Source: Mactromeris polynyma (Eukaryota; Mollusca; Bivalvia; Venerida; Mactridae). Taken from it: 64,000 bases of DNA. The stretch lies in the NCBI GenBank assembly GCA_032209605.1, contig JASFXZ010000038.1, forward strand, positions 3,224,001 through 3,288,000, given 5' to 3'. The position numbers and the translations under genes are program-made. Positions 15,211-30,652 of this stretch are shown here, in pieces (position 1 is the stretch's first letter; each line of letters starts with the position of its first letter). The notes under the pieces are model-generated. The model saw nothing but the letters and a program-made list of their open reading frames with translations, had not been told where the DNA came from and did not search any database.

Positions 15211-18200
15211 AAACACACTGCATCATATTTCTTGGTACATGTTAGTGCTTGTGTAATTTCATTCAACTAGCACTAGTCTCTGCTTGGATCAATGGGCAGT
15301 TAGCAACAACGAAGATGGAGAACACAATGGATACAGAATACACTGACTCACATTTCTTAGTACATGTTAGTGCTTGTGTTCTTTCAAATAACTAGCACTA
15401 GCCTGTGTTTGGACCAATGGGCAGTTAGCAACAAAGAAGATGGAGAACGCAATGGATACATAATACACTGACTCATATTTCTTGGTACATGTTAGTGCTT
15501 GTGTTAGTTGTACAACTAGCACTAGCTTGTGCTTGGATCAATGGACATTAAGCAACACAATAGATGGAGAATATAATGGTTACAGTATACACTGACTCAT
15601 AGTTCTTGGTACATGTTAGTGCTTGTGTTATTTGTACAACTAGCACTAGCTTGTGCTTGGATCAATGGACTGTAAGCAACACAATAGATGGAGAACACAA
15701 TGGATACATAATACACTGACTCATATTTCTTGGTAAATGTTAGTGCTTGTGTTATTTGTACAACTAGCACAAGCTTGTGCTTGGATCAATGGGCAGTTAG
15801 CAACAAAGAAGATGGAGAACGCAATGGATACAGAATACACTGACTCATATTTCTTGGTTAATGTTAGTGCTTGTGTTATTTGTACAACTAGCACTAGCTT
15901 GTGCTTGGAACAATGGGCAGTTAGCAACACAGAAGATGGAGAACGCAATGGATACATAATACACTGACTCATATTTCTTGGTAAATGTTAGTGCTTGTGT
16001 TATTTGTACAACTAGCACTAGCTTGTGCTTGGATCAATGGGCAGTTAGCAACAAAGAAGATGGAGAACGCAATGGATACAGAATACACTGACTCATATTT
16101 CTTGGTACATGTTAGTGCTTGTGTTATTTCATACAACTAGCACTAGCCTGTGCTTGGATCAATGGACAGTTAGCAACAAAGAAGAAGGAGAACACAATGA
16201 ATACAGAATACACTAACTCACATTTCTTGGTACATGTAAGTGCTTGTGTTATTTCAAACAACTAGCACTAGCCTGTGCTTGGATCAATGGGCAGTTAGCA
16301 ACAAAGAAGATGGAGAACGCAATGGATACAGAATACACTAACTCATATTTCTTGGTACATGTTAGTGCTTGTGTGATTTCATACAACTAGCACTAGCCTG
16401 TGCTTGGATCAATGGGCAGTTAGCAACAAAGAAGAAGGAGAACACAATGAATACAAAATACACTGACTCATATTTCTTGGTACATGTTAGTGCTTGTGTT
16501 ATTTGTACAACTAGCACTAGCTTGTGCTTGGATCAATGGGCAGTTAGCAACAAAGAAGATGGAGAACGCAATGGATACATAATACACTGACTCATATTTC
16601 TTGGTAAATGTTAGTGCTTGTGTTATTTGTACAACTAGCACTAGCTTGTGCTTGGATCAATGGACAGTAAGCAACACAATAGATGGAGAATACAATGGTT
16701 ACAGTATACACTGACTCATATTTCTTGGTACATGTTAGTGCTTGTGTTATTTGTACAACTAGCACTAGCCTGTGCTTGGATCAATGGACAGTAAGCAACA
16801 CAATAGATGGAGAACACAATGGATACATAATATACTGACTCATATTTCTTGGTAAATGTTAGTGATTGTGTTATTTGTACAACTAGCACAAGCTTGTGGT
16901 TGGATCAATGGGCAGTTAGCAACACAGAAGATGGAGAACGCAATGGATACATTATACACTGACTCATATTTCTTGGTAAATGTTAGTGATTGTGTTATTT
17001 GTACAACTAGCACTAGCTTGTGCTTGTATCAATGGACAGTAAGCAACACAATAGATGGAGAATACCATGGTTACAGCATACACTGACTCATATTTCTTGG
17101 TACATGTTAGTGCTTGTGTTATTTCAAACAATTAGCACTAGCCTGTGCTTGGATCAATGGGCAGTTAGCAACAAAGTAGATGGAGAACGCAATGGATACA
17201 GAATACACTGACTCATATTTCTTGGTACATGTTAGTGCTTGTGTTATTTCATACAACTAGAACTAGCCTGTGTTTGGATCAATGGGCAGTTAGCAATAAA
17301 GAAGATGGAGAACGCAATGGATACAGAATACACTGACTCATATTTCAAGGTACATGTTAGTGCTTGTGTTATTTCATACAACTAGCACTAGCCTGTGCTT
17401 GGATCAATGGACAGTTAGCAACAAAGAAGAAGGAGAACACAATGAATACAGAATACACTGACTCATATTTCTTGGTACATGTTAGTGCTTGTGTTATTTC
17501 AAACAACTAGCACTAGCCTGTGCTTGGATCAATGGGCAGTTAGCAACAAAGAAGATGGAGAACGCAATGGATACATAATACACTGACTCATATTTCTTGG
17601 TACATGATAGTGCTTGTGTTATTTCATACAACTAGCACTAGCCTGTGCTTGGATCAATGGACAGTTAGCAACAAAGAAGAAGGAGAACACAATGAATACA
17701 GAATACACTGACTCATATTTCTTGGTACATGTTAGTGCTTGTGTTATTTGTACAACTAGCACTAGCTTGTGCTTGGATCAATGGGCAGTTAGCAACAAAG
17801 AAGATGGAGAACGCAATGGATACATAATACACTGACTCATATTTCTTGGTAAATGTTAGTGCTTGTGTTATTTGTACAACTAGCACTAGCTTGTGCTTGG
17901 ATCAATGGACAGTAAGCAACACAATAGATGGAGAATACAATGGTTACAGTATACACTGACTCATATTTCTTGGTACATGTTAGTGCTTGTGTTATTTGTA
18001 CAACTAGCACTAGCCTGTGCTTGGATCAATGGACTGTAAGCAACACAATAGATGGAGAACACAATGGATACATAATATACTGACTCATATTTCTTGGTAA
18101 ATGTTAGTGATTGTGTTATTTGTACAACTAGCACAAGCTTGTGGTTGGATCAATGGGCAGTTAGCAACACAGAAGATGGAGAACGCAATGGATACATAAT

Positions 18201-19579
18201 ACACTGACTCATATTTCTTGGTAAATGTTAGTGATTGTGTTATTTGTACAACTAGCACTAGCTTGTGCTTGTATCAATGGACAGTAAGCAACACAATAGA
18301 TGGAGAATACCATGGTTACAGCATACACTGACTCATATTTCTTGGTACATGTTAGTGTTTGTGTTATTTCAAACAATTAGCACTAGCCTGTGCTTGGATC
18401 AATGGGCAGTTAGCAACAAAGTAGATGGAGAACGCAATGGATACAGAATACACTGACTCATATTTCTTGGTACATGTTAGTGCTTGTGTTATTTCATACA
18501 ACTAGCACTAGCCTGTGTTTGGATCAATGGGCAGTTAGCAATAAAGAAGATGGAGAACGCAATGGATACAGAATACACTGACTCATATTTCTTGGTACAT
18601 GTTAGTGCTTGTGTTATTTCATACAACTAGCACTAGCCTGTGCTTGGATCAATGGACAGTTAGAAACAAAGAAGATGGAGAACGCAATGGATACAGAATA
18701 CACTGACTCATATTTCTTGGTACATGTTAGTGCTTGTGTTATTTCAAACAACTAGCACTAGCCTGTGCTTGGATCAATGGACAGTCAGCAACAAAGAAGA
18801 AGGAGAACACAATGAATACAGAATACACTGACTCATATTTCTTGGTAAATGTTAGTGCTTGTGTTATTTCATACAACTAGCACTAGCCTGTGCTTGGATC
18901 AATGGACAGTTAGCAACAAAGAAGAAGGAGAACACAATGAATACAGAATACACTGACTCATATTTCTTGGTACATGTTAGTGCTTGTGTTATTTCAAACA
19001 ACTAGCACTAGCCTGTGCTTGGATCAATGGGCAGTTAGAAACAAAGAAGATGGAGAACGCAATGGATACAGAATACACTGACTCATATTTCTTGGTACAT
19101 GTTAGTGCTTGTGTTATTTCATACAACTAGCACTAGCCTGTGCTTGGATCAATGGACAGTTAGCAACAAAGAAGAAGGAGAACACAATGAATACAGAATA
19201 CACTGACTCATATTTCTTGGTAAATGTTAGTGCTTGTGTTATTTCAAACAACTAGCACTAGCCTGTGCTTGGATCAATGGGCAGTTAGCAACAAAGAAGA
19301 TGGAGAACGCAATGGATACAGAATACACTGACTCATATTTCTTGGTACATGTTAGTGCTTGTGTGATTTCATACAACTAGCACTAGCCTGTGCTTGGATC
19401 AATGGACAGTTAGCAACAAAGAAGATGGGGGAACACAATGGATATAGAATACACTGACTCACATTTCTTAGTACATGTTAGTGCTTGTGTTATTTTAAAC
19501 AACTAGCACTAGCCCCTGCTCGGATCAATGGGTAGTTAGCAACAAAGAAGATTGAGAATGCAATGGATACATAATACAC

Positions 19580-20099
19580 CAACATAAAATTATTGGTGTT
19601 AACTTATTTATTTAATAGCCTTATAATCATTTAAGAAAAAATATAATTATTTTGGATATAAATTGTACGTTTATGATAAAACAAACTGCTGAAACAGAAA
19701 AAAAGTATTTTCTGATCACAAAATGAATAATCCTTTCATTAGTTTGTGTTTTACGTACATGTGTATGTTAATTTTTTAAACAATACCTTTTTTTCCCCAT
19801 GTACATTAATAAACAAATAATGGGAAACATTAATGACAATACATCACTAATTCTCACACAACCAATCATTGGTATATTTGTCACACCTCTGAAACAAACA
19901 ATCATCATTTGTCATCAAAGGATAATCAATCAAGTGTATGAATTAATCACTCATTATGATCAGACAAAACAGTCAATACCATTGATTGACTCAACTGATA
20001 ATCAAAAGACGGGTGTGCTTCTAGTAAGCTTGGATAACAGGAATCACTAAAACATATGTCACATATATCAACAATATATATAATATATACCCCAAACTG
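19580..20099 (+). repeat. Spacer segment 6 (opens 10,553-bp unit 2)
   Basis: This is the counterpart of the segment at 9027, with an 83-codon frame at 19799-20050. I saw no differences from it, and it also shares the downstream gcttgggtaatttc variant. Confidence 0.85.
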
Positions 20100-21600
20100 A
20101 AAAACACTGCATCATATTTCTTGGTACATGTTAGTGCTTGGGTAATTTCATTCAACTAGCACTAGTCTGTGCTTGGATCAATGGGCAGTTAGCAACAACG
20201 AAGATGGAGAACACAATGGATACAGAATACACTGACTCACATTTCTTGGTACATGTTAGTGCTTGTGTTCATTCAAATAACTAGCACTAGCCTGTGCTTG
20301 GACCAATGGGCAGTTAGCAACAAAGAAGATGGAGAACACAATTGATACATAATACACTGACTCATATTTCTTGGTAAATGTTAGTGCTTGTGTTATTTGT
20401 ACAACTAGCACTAGCTTGTGCTTGGATCAATGGACAGTAAGCAACACAATAGATGGAGAATACAAAGGTTACAGTATACACTGACTCATAGTTCTTGGTA
20501 CATGTTAGTGCTTGTGTTATTTGTACAACTAGCACTAGCTTGTGCTTGGATCAAAGGACTGTAAGCAACACAATAGATGGAGAACACAATGGATACATAA
20601 TACACTGACTCATATTTCTTGGTAAATGTTAGTGCTTGTGTTATTTGTACAACTAGCACAAGCCTGTGCTTGGATCAATGGGCAGTTAGCAACAAAGAAG
20701 ATGGAGAACGCAATAGATACAGAATACACTGACTCATATTTCTTGGTTAATGTTAGTGCTTGTGTTATTTGTACATCTAGCACAAGCCTGTGCTTGGATC
20801 AATGGGCAGTTAGCAACAAAGAAGGTGGAGAACGCAATAGATACAGTATACACTGACTCATATTTCTTGGTAAATGTTAGTGCTTGTGTTATTTGTACAA
20901 CTAGCACTAGCTTGTGCTTGGATCAATGGACAGTAAGCAACACAATAGATGGAGAATGCAATGGATACATAATACACTGACTCATATTTCTTGGTAAATG
21001 TTAGTGCTTGTGTTATTTGTACAACTAGCACTAGCTTGTGCTTGGATCAATGGACAGTAAGCAACACAATAGATGGAGAATACAATGGTTACAGTATACA
21101 CTGACTCATAGTTCTTGGTACATGTTAGTGCTTGTGTTATTTGTACAACTAGCACTAGCTTGTGCTTGGATCAATGGACTGTAAGCAACACAATAAATTG
21201 AGAATACAATGGTTACAGTAAACACTGACTCGTATTTCTTGGTACATGTTAGTGCTTGTGTTATTTCAAACATCTAGCACTAGCCTGTGCTTGGACCAAT
21301 GGGCAGTTAGCAACAAAGAAGATGGAGAACGCAATGGATACAGAATACACTGCCTCATATTTCTTGGTACATGTTAGTGCTTGTATTATTTCATACAACT
21401 AGCACTAGCCTGTGCTTGGATCAATGGACAGTTAGCAACAAAAAAGATGGAGAACATGATGGAAATGGAATAAAACGCTTCATATGCCTTGGTACATGTT
21501 AGTGTTTGTGTTATTTCATACAACTAGCACTAGCTCGTGCTCGGATCAATGGGCAGTTAGCAACAAAGTAGATGGGGAACACAATGGATACATAATACAC

Positions 21601-22121
21601 CAACATAAAATTATTGGTGTTAACTTATTTATTTAATAGCCTTATAATCATTTAAGAAAAAATATAATTATTTTGGATATAAATTGTACGTTTATGATAA
21701 AACAAACTGCTGAAACAGAAAAAAAGTATTTTCTGATCACAAAATGAATAATCCTTTCATTAGTTTGTGTTTTACGTACATGTGTATGTTAATTTTTTAA
21801 ACAATACCTTTTTTTTCCCCATGTACATTAATAAACAAATAATGGGAAACATTAATGACAATACATCACTAATTCTCACACAACCAATCATTGGTATATA
21901 TGTCACACCTCTGAAACAAACAATCATCATTTGTCATCAAAGGATAATCAATCAAGTGTATGAATTCATCACTCATTATGATCAGACAAAACAGTCAATA
22001 CCATTGATTGACTCAACTGATAATCAAAAGACGGGTGTGCTTCTAGTAAGCTTGGATAACAGGAATCACTAAAACATAAGTCACATATATCAACAATATA
22101 TATAATATATACCCCAAACTG
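21601..22121 (+). repeat. Spacer segment 7
   Basis: This is the counterpart of the segment at 11048, shifted by 10,553 bp. It is of the 101-codon subclass, with the frame at 21767-22072. Confidence 0.85.
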
Positions 22122-25100
22122 AAACACACTGCATCATATTTCTTGGTACATGTTAGTGCTTGTGTAATTTCATTCAACTAGCACTAGTCTCTGCTTGGAT
22201 CAATGGGCAGTTAGCAACAACGAAGATGGAGAACACAATGGATACAGAATACACTGACTCACATTTCTTAGTACATGTTAGTGCTTGTGTTCTTTCAAAT
22301 AACTAGCACTAGCCTGTGTTTGGACCAATGGGCAGTTAGCAACAAAGAAGATGGAGAACGCAATGGATACATAATACACTGACTCATATTTCTTGGTACA
22401 TGTTAGTGCTTGTGTTAGTTGTACAACTAGCACTAGCTTGTGCTTGGATCAATGGACATTAAGCAACACAATAGATGGAGAATATAATGGTTACAGTATA
22501 CACTGACTCATAGTTCTTGGTACATGTTAGTGCTTGTGTTATTTGTACAACTAGCACTAGCTTGTGCTTGGATCAATGGACTGTAAGCAACACAATAGAT
22601 GGAGAACACAATGGATACATAATACACTGACTCATATTTCTTGGTAAATGTTAGTGCTTGTGTTATTTGTACAACTAGCACAAGCTTGTGCTTGGATCAA
22701 TGGGCAGTTAGCAACAAAGAAGATGGAGAACGCAATGGATACAGAATACACTGACTCATATTTCTTGGTTAATGTTAGTGCTTGTGTTATTTGTACAACT
22801 AGCACTAGCTTGTGCTTGGAACAATGGGCAGTTAGCAACACAGAAGATGGAGAACGCAATGGATACATAATACACTGACTCATATTTCTTGGTAAATGTT
22901 AGTGCTTGTGTTATTTGTACAACTAGCACTAGCTTGTGCTTGGATCAATGGGCAGTTAGCAACAAAGAAGATGGAGAACGCAATGGATACAGAATACACT
23001 GACTCATATTTCTTGGTACATGTTAGTGCTTGTGTTATTTCATACAACTAGCACTAGCCTGTGCTTGGATCAATGGACAGTTAGCAACAAAGAAGAAGGA
23101 GAACACAATGAATACAGAATACACTAACTCACATTTCTTGGTACATGTAAGTGCTTGTGTTATTTCAAACAACTAGCACTAGCCTGTGCTTGGATCAATG
23201 GGCAGTTAGCAACAAAGAAGATGGAGAACGCAATGGATACAGAATACACTAACTCATATTTCTTGGTACATGTTAGTGCTTGTGTGATTTCATACAACTA
23301 GCACTAGCCTGTGCTTGGATCAATGGGCAGTTAGCAACAAAGAAGAAGGAGAACACAATGAATACAAAATACACTGACTCATATTTCTTGGTACATGTTA
23401 GTGCTTGTGTTATTTGTACAACTAGCACTAGCTTGTGCTTGGATCAATGGGCAGTTAGCAACAAAGAAGATGGAGAACGCAATGGATACATAATACACTG
23501 ACTCATATTTCTTGGTAAATGTTAGTGCTTGTGTTATTTGTACAACTAGCACTAGCTTGTGCTTGGATCAATGGACAGTAAGCAACACAATAGATGGAGA
23601 ATACAATGGTTACAGTATACACTGACTCATATTTCTTGGTACATGTTAGTGCTTGTGTTATTTGTACAACTAGCACTAGCCTGTGCTTGGATCAATGGAC
23701 AGTAAGCAACACAATAGATGGAGAACACAATGGATACATAATATACTGACTCATATTTCTTGGTAAATGTTAGTGATTGTGTTATTTGTACAACTAGCAC
23801 AAGCTTGTGGTTGGATCAATGGGCAGTTAGCAACACAGAAGATGGAGAACGCAATGGATACATTATACACTGACTCATATTTCTTGGTAAATGTTAGTGA
23901 TTGTGTTATTTGTACAACTAGCACTAGCTTGTGCTTGTATCAATGGACAGTAAGCAACACAATAGATGGAGAATACCATGGTTACAGCATACACTGACTC
24001 ATATTTCTTGGTACATGTTAGTGCTTGTGTTATTTCAAACAATTAGCACTAGCCTGTGCTTGGATCAATGGGCAGTTAGCAACAAAGTAGATGGAGAACG
24101 CAATGGATACAGAATACACTGACTCATATTTCTTGGTACATGTTAGTGCTTGTGTTATTTCATACAACTAGAACTAGCCTGTGTTTGGATCAATGGGCAG
24201 TTAGCAATAAAGAAGATGGAGAACGCAATGGATACAGAATACACTGACTCATATTTCAAGGTACATGTTAGTGCTTGTGTTATTTCATACAACTAGCACT
24301 AGCCTGTGCTTGGATCAATGGACAGTTAGCAACAAAGAAGAAGGAGAACACAATGAATACAGAATACACTGACTCATATTTCTTGGTACATGTTAGTGCT
24401 TGTGTTATTTCAAACAACTAGCACTAGCCTGTGCTTGGATCAATGGGCAGTTAGCAACAAAGAAGATGGAGAACGCAATGGATACATAATACACTGACTC
24501 ATATTTCTTGGTACATGTTAGTGCTTGTGTTATTTCATACAACTAGCACTAGCCTGTGCTTGGATCAATGGACAGTTAGCAACAAAGAAGAAGGAGAACA
24601 CAATGAATACAGAATACACTGACTCATATTTCTTGGTACATGTTAGTGCTTGTGTTTTTTGTACAACTAGCACTAGCTTGTGCTTGGATCAATGGGCAGT
24701 TAGCAACAAAGAAGATGGAGAACGCAATGGATACATAATACACTGACTCATATTTCTTGGTAAATGTTAGTGCTTGTGTTATTTGTACAACTAGCACTAG
24801 CTTGTGCTTGGATCAATGGACTGTAAGCAACACAATAAATTGAGAATACAATGGTTACAGTAAACACTGACTCGTATTTCTTGGTACATGTTAGTGCTTG
24901 TGTTATTTCAAACATCTAGCACTAGCCTGTGCTTGGACCAATGGGCAGTTAGCAACAAAGAAGATGGAGAACGCAATGGATACAGAATACACTGCCTCAT
25001 ATTTCTTGGTACATGTTAGTGCTTGTATTATTTCATACAACTAGCACTAGCCTGTGCTTGGATCAATGGACAGTTAGCAACAAAAAAGATGGAGAACATG

Positions 25101-25242
25101 ATGGAAATGGAATAAAACGCTTCATATGCCTTGGTACATGTTAGTGTTTGTGTTATTTCATACAACTAGCACTAGCTCGTGCTCGGATCAATGGGCAGTT
25201 AGCAACAAAGTAGATGGGGAACACAATGGATACATAATACAC

Positions 25243-25763
25243 CAACATAAAATTATTGGTGTTAACTTATTTATTTAATAGCCTTATAATCATTTAAGAA
25301 AAAATATAATTATTTTGGATATAAATTGTACGTTTATGATAAAACAAACTGCTGAAACAGAAAAAAAGTATTTTCTGATCACAAAATGAATAATCCTTTC
25401 ATTAGTTTGTGTTTTACGTACATGTGTATGTTAATTTTTTAAACAATACCTTTTTTTTCCCCATGTACATTAATAAACAAATAATGGGAAACATTAATGA
25501 CAATACATCACTAATTCTCACACAACCAATCATTGGTATATATGTCACACCTCTGAAACAAACAATCATCATTTGTCATCAAAGGATAATCAATCAAGTG
25601 TATGAATTCATCACTCATTATGATCAGACAAAACAGTCAATACCATTGATTGACTCAACTGATAATCAAAAGACGGGTGTGCTTCTAGTAAGCTTGGATA
25701 ACAGGAATCACTAAAACATAAGTCACATATATCAACAATATATATAATATATACCCCAAACTG
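25243..25763 (+). repeat. Spacer segment 8
   Basis: This is the counterpart of the segment at 14690, shifted by 10,553 bp. Its frame spans 25409-25714. Confidence 0.85.
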
Positions 25764-28700
25764 AAACACACTGCATCATATTTCTTGGTACATGTTAGTG
25801 CTTGTGTAATTTCATTCAACTAGCACTAGTCTCTGCTTGGATCAATGGGCAGTTAGCAACAACGAAGATGGAGAACACAATGGATACAGAATACACTGAC
25901 TCACATTTCTTAGTACATGTTAGTGCTTGTGTTCTTTCAAATAACTAGCACTAGCCTGTGTTTGGACCAATGGGCAGTTAGCAACAAAGAAGATGGAGAA
26001 CGCAATGGATACATAATACACTGACTCATATTTCTTGGTACATGTTAGTGCTTGTGTTAGTTGTACAACTAGCACTAGCTTGTGCTTGGATCAATGGACA
26101 TTAAGCAACACAATAGATGGAGAATATAATGGTTACAGTATACACTGACTCATAGTTCTTGGTACATGTTAGTGCTTGTGTTATTTGTACAACTAGCACT
26201 AGCTTGTGCTTGGATCAATGGACTGTAAGCAACACAATAGATGGAGAACACAATGGATACATAATACACTGACTCATATTTCTTGGTAAATGTTAGTGCT
26301 TGTGTTATTTGTACAACTAGCACAAGCTTGTGCTTGGATCAATGGGCAGTTAGCAACAAAGAAGATGGAGAACGCAATGGATACAGAATACACTGACTCA
26401 TATTTCTTGGTTAATGTTAGTGCTTGTGTTATTTGTACAACTAGCACTAGCTTGTGCTTGGAACAATGGGCAGTTAGCAACACAGAAGATGGAGAACGCA
26501 ATGGATACATAATACACTGACTCATATTTCTTGGTAAATGTTAGTGCTTGTGTTATTTGTACAACTAGCACTAGCTTGTGCTTGGATCAATGGGCAGTTA
26601 GCAACAAAGAAGATGGAGAACGCAATGGATACAGAATACACTGACTCATATTTCTTGGTACATGTTAGTGCTTGTGTTATTTCATACAACTAGCACTAGC
26701 CTGTGCTTGGATCAATGGACAGTTAGCAACAAAGAAGAAGGAGAACACAATGAATACAGAATACACTAACTCACATTTCTTGGTACATGTAAGTGCTTGT
26801 GTTATTTCAAACAACTAGCACTAGCCTGTGCTTGGATCAATGGGCAGTTAGCAACAAAGAAGATGGAGAACGCAATGGATACAGAATACACTAACTCATA
26901 TTTCTTGGTACATGTTAGTGCTTGTGTGATTTCATACAACTAGCACTAGCCTGTGCTTGGATCAATGGGCAGTTAGCAACAAAGAAGAAGGAGAACACAA
27001 TGAATACAAAATACACTGACTCATATTTCTTGGTACATGTTAGTGCTTGTGTTATTTGTACAACTAGCACTAGCTTGTGCTTGGATCAATGGGCAGTTAG
27101 CAACAAAGAAGATGGAGAACGCAATGGATACATAATACACTGACTCATATTTCTTGGTAAATGTTAGTGCTTGTGTTATTTGTACAACTAGCACTAGCTT
27201 GTGCTTGGATCAATGGACAGTAAGCAACACAATAGATGGAGAATACAATGGTTACAGTATACACTGACTCATATTTCTTGGTACATGTTAGTGCTTGTGT
27301 TATTTGTACAACTAGCACTAGCCTGTGCTTGGATCAATGGACAGTAAGCAACACAATAGATGGAGAACACAATGGATACATAATATACTGACTCATATTT
27401 CTTGGTAAATGTTAGTGATTGTGTTATTTGTACAACTAGCACAAGCTTGTGGTTGGATCAATGGGCAGTTAGCAACACAGAAGATGGAGAACGCAATGGA
27501 TACATTATACACTGACTCATATTTCTTGGTAAATGTTAGTGATTGTGTTATTTGTACAACTAGCACTAGCTTGTGCTTGTATCAATGGACAGTAAGCAAC
27601 ACAATAGATGGAGAATACCATGGTTACAGCATACACTGACTCATATTTCTTGGTACATGTTAGTGCTTGTGTTATTTCAAACAATTAGCACTAGCCTGTG
27701 CTTGGATCAATGGGCAGTTAGCAACAAAGTAGATGGAGAACGCAATGGATACAGAATACACTGACTCATATTTCTTGGTACATGTTAGTGCTTGTGTTAT
27801 TTCATACAACTAGAACTAGCCTGTGTTTGGATCAATGGGCAGTTAGCAATAAAGAAGATGGAGAACGCAATGGATACAGAATACACTGACTCATATTTCA
27901 AGGTACATGTTAGTGCTTGTGTTATTTCATACAACTAGCACTAGCCTGTGCTTGGATCAATGGACAGTTAGCAACAAAGAAGAAGGAGAACACAATGAAT
28001 ACAGAATACACTGACTCATATTTCTTGGTACATGTTAGTGCTTGTGTTATTTCAAACAACTAGCACTAGCCTGTGCTTGGATCAATGGGCAGTTAGCAAC
28101 AAAGAAGATGGAGAACGCAATGGATACATAATACACTGACTCATATTTCTTGGTACATGTTAGTGCTTGTGTTATTTCATACAACTAGCACTAGCCTGTG
28201 CTTGGATCAATGGACAGTTAGCAACAAAGAAGAAGGAGAACACAATGAATACAGAATACACTGACTCATATTTCTTGGTACATGTTAGTGCTTGTGTTAT
28301 TTGTACAACTAGCACTAGCTTGTGCTTGGATCAATGGGCAGTTAGCAACAAAGAAGATGGAGAACGCAATGGATACATAATACACTGACTCATATTTCTT
28401 GGTAAATGTTAGTGCTTGTGTTATTTGTACAACTAGCACTAGCTTGTGCTTGGATCAATGGACAGTAAGCAACACAATAGATGGAGAATACAATGGTTAC
28501 AGTATACACTGACTCATATTTCTTGGTACATGTTAGTGCTTGTGTTATTTGTACAACTAGCACTAGCCTGTGCTTGGATCAATGGACTGTAAGCAACACA
28601 ATAGATGGAGAACACAATGGATACATAATATACTGACTCATATTTCTTGGTAAATGTTAGTGATTGTGTTATTTGTACAACTAGCACAAGCTTGTGGTTG

Positions 28701-30132
28701 GATCAATGGGCAGTTAGCAACACAGAAGATGGAGAACGCAATGGATACATAATACACTGACTCATATTTCTTGGTAAATGTTAGTGATTGTGTTATTTGT
28801 ACAACTAGCACTAGCTTGTGCTTGTATCAATGGACAGTAAGCAACACAATAGATGGAGAATACCATGGTTACAGCATACACTGACTCATATTTCTTGGTA
28901 CATGTTAGTGTTTGTGTTATTTCAAACAATTAGCACTAGCCTGTGCTTGGATCAATGGGCAGTTAGCAACAAAGTAGATGGAGAACGCAATGGATACAGA
29001 ATACACTGACTCATATTTCTTGGTACATGTTAGTGCTTGTGTTATTTCATACAACTAGCACTAGCCTGTGTTTGGATCAATGGGCAGTTAGCAATAAAGA
29101 AGATGGAGAACGCAATGGATACAGAATACACTGACTCATATTTCTTGGTACATGTTAGTGCTTGTGTTATTTCATACAACTAGCACTAGCCTGTGCTTGG
29201 ATCAATGGACAGTTAGAAACAAAGAAGATGGAGAACGCAATGGATACAGAATACACTGACTCATATTTCTTGGTACATGTTAGTGCTTGTGTTATTTCAA
29301 ACAACTAGCACTAGCCTGTGCTTGGATCAATGGACAGTCAGCAACAAAGAAGAAGGAGAACACAATGAATACAGAATACACTGACTCATATTTCTTGGTA
29401 AATGTTAGTGCTTGTGTTATTTCATACAACTAGCACTAGCCTGTGCTTGGATCAATGGACAGTTAGCAACAAAGAAGAAGGAGAACACAATGAATACAGA
29501 ATACACTGACTCATATTTCTTGGTACATGTTAGTGCTTGTGTTATTTCAAACAACTAGCACTAGCCTGTGCTTGGATCAATGGGCAGTTAGAAACAAAGA
29601 AGATGGAGAACGCAATGGATACAGAATACACTGACTCATATTTCTTGGTACATGTTAGTGCTTGTGTTATTTCATACAACTAGCACTAGCCTGTGCTTGG
29701 ATCAATGGACAGTTAGCAACAAAGAAGAAGGAGAACACAATGAATACAGAATACACTGACTCATATTTCTTGGTAAATGTTAGTGCTTGTGTTATTTCAA
29801 ACAACTAGCACTAGCCTGTGCTTGGATCAATGGGCAGTTAGCAACAAAGAAGATGGAGAACGCAATGGATACAGAATACACTGACTCATATTTCTTGGTA
29901 CATGTTAGTGCTTGTGTGATTTCATACAACTAGCACTAGCCTGTGCTTGGATCAATGGACAGTTAGCAACAAAGAAGATGGGGGAACACAATGGATATAG
30001 AATACACTGACTCACATTTCTTAGTACATGTTAGTGCTTGTGTTATTTTAAACAACTAGCACTAGCCCCTGCTCGGATCAATGGGTAGTTAGCAACAAAG
30101 AAGATTGAGAATGCAATGGATACATAATACAC

Positions 30133-30652
30133 CAACATAAAATTATTGGTGTTAACTTATTTATTTAATAGCCTTATAATCATTTAAGAAAAAATATAAT
30201 TATTTTGGATATAAATTGTACGTTTATGATAAAACAAACTGCTGAAACAGAAAAAAAGTATTTTCTGATCACAAAATGAATAATCCTTTCATTAGTTTGT
30301 GTTTTACGTACATGTGTATGTTAATTTTTTAAACAATACCTTTTTTTCCCCATGTACATTAATAAACAAATAATGGGAAACATTAATGACAATACATCAC
30401 TAATTCTCACACAACCAATCATTGGTATATTTGTCACACCTCTGAAACAAACAATCATCATTTGTCATCAAAGGATAATCAATCAAGTGTATGAATTAAT
30501 CACTCATTATGATCAGACAAAACAGTCAATACCATTGATTGACTCAACTGATAATCAAAAGACGGGTGTGCTTCTAGTAAGCTTGGATAACAGGAATCAC
30601 TAAAACATATGTCACATATATCAACAATATATATAATATATACCCCAAACTG
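30133..30652 (+). repeat. Spacer segment 9
   Basis: This segment matches those at 9027 and 19580 and marks the switch from the 10,553-bp periodicity to the 3,393-bp periodicity. Its 83-codon frame spans 30352-30603. Confidence 0.85.

Larger units (their letters stand above)
10618..17901. repeat. Tandem pair of 3,642-bp units nested in copy 1
   Basis: Spacers at 11048 and 14690, and all monomer variants between about 10618-14259 and 14260-17901, match at an offset of 3,642 bp. Private variants such as cacaagcttgtgg and tttcaaggtacatg recur in both halves. The boundaries are approximate because the flanking monomers are similar. The same pair recurs 10,553 bp downstream, so this duplication came before the 10.5-kb one. 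Confidence 0.85.
9027..19579. repeat. 10,553-bp higher-order unit, copy 1
   Basis: This unit runs from one spacer segment to the equivalent one 10,553 bp downstream and contains spacers at 9027, 11048 and 14690. Spacer intervals are 2,021, 3,642 and 4,890 bp. Every landmark inside recurs at +10,553 with only scattered single-base differences, for example tacatgatag near 17607 against tacatgttag near 28160. Homology also extends a few hundred bases to the left of 9027. Further left the register breaks by about 500 bp, equal to four monomers. Confidence 0.93.
21171..28454. repeat. Tandem pair of 3,642-bp units nested in copy 2
   Basis: This is the counterpart of the pair at 10618-17901 at +10,553, with spacers at 21601 and 25243. 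All monomer order and variants seen in the first pair are kept, so it was copied as a block. Confidence 0.85.
19580..30132. repeat. 10,553-bp higher-order unit, copy 2
   Basis: This is a near-identical tandem copy of the preceding unit, with spacers at 19580, 21601 and 25243 and the same intervals. A private difference is gtgttttttgtac near 24655, where the other copy reads gtgttatttgtac. The start of a third copy follows at 30133, but identity is lost within about 560 bp: gcttgtgtaatttc near 30690 against gcttgggtaatttc near 20137. Confidence 0.93.
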
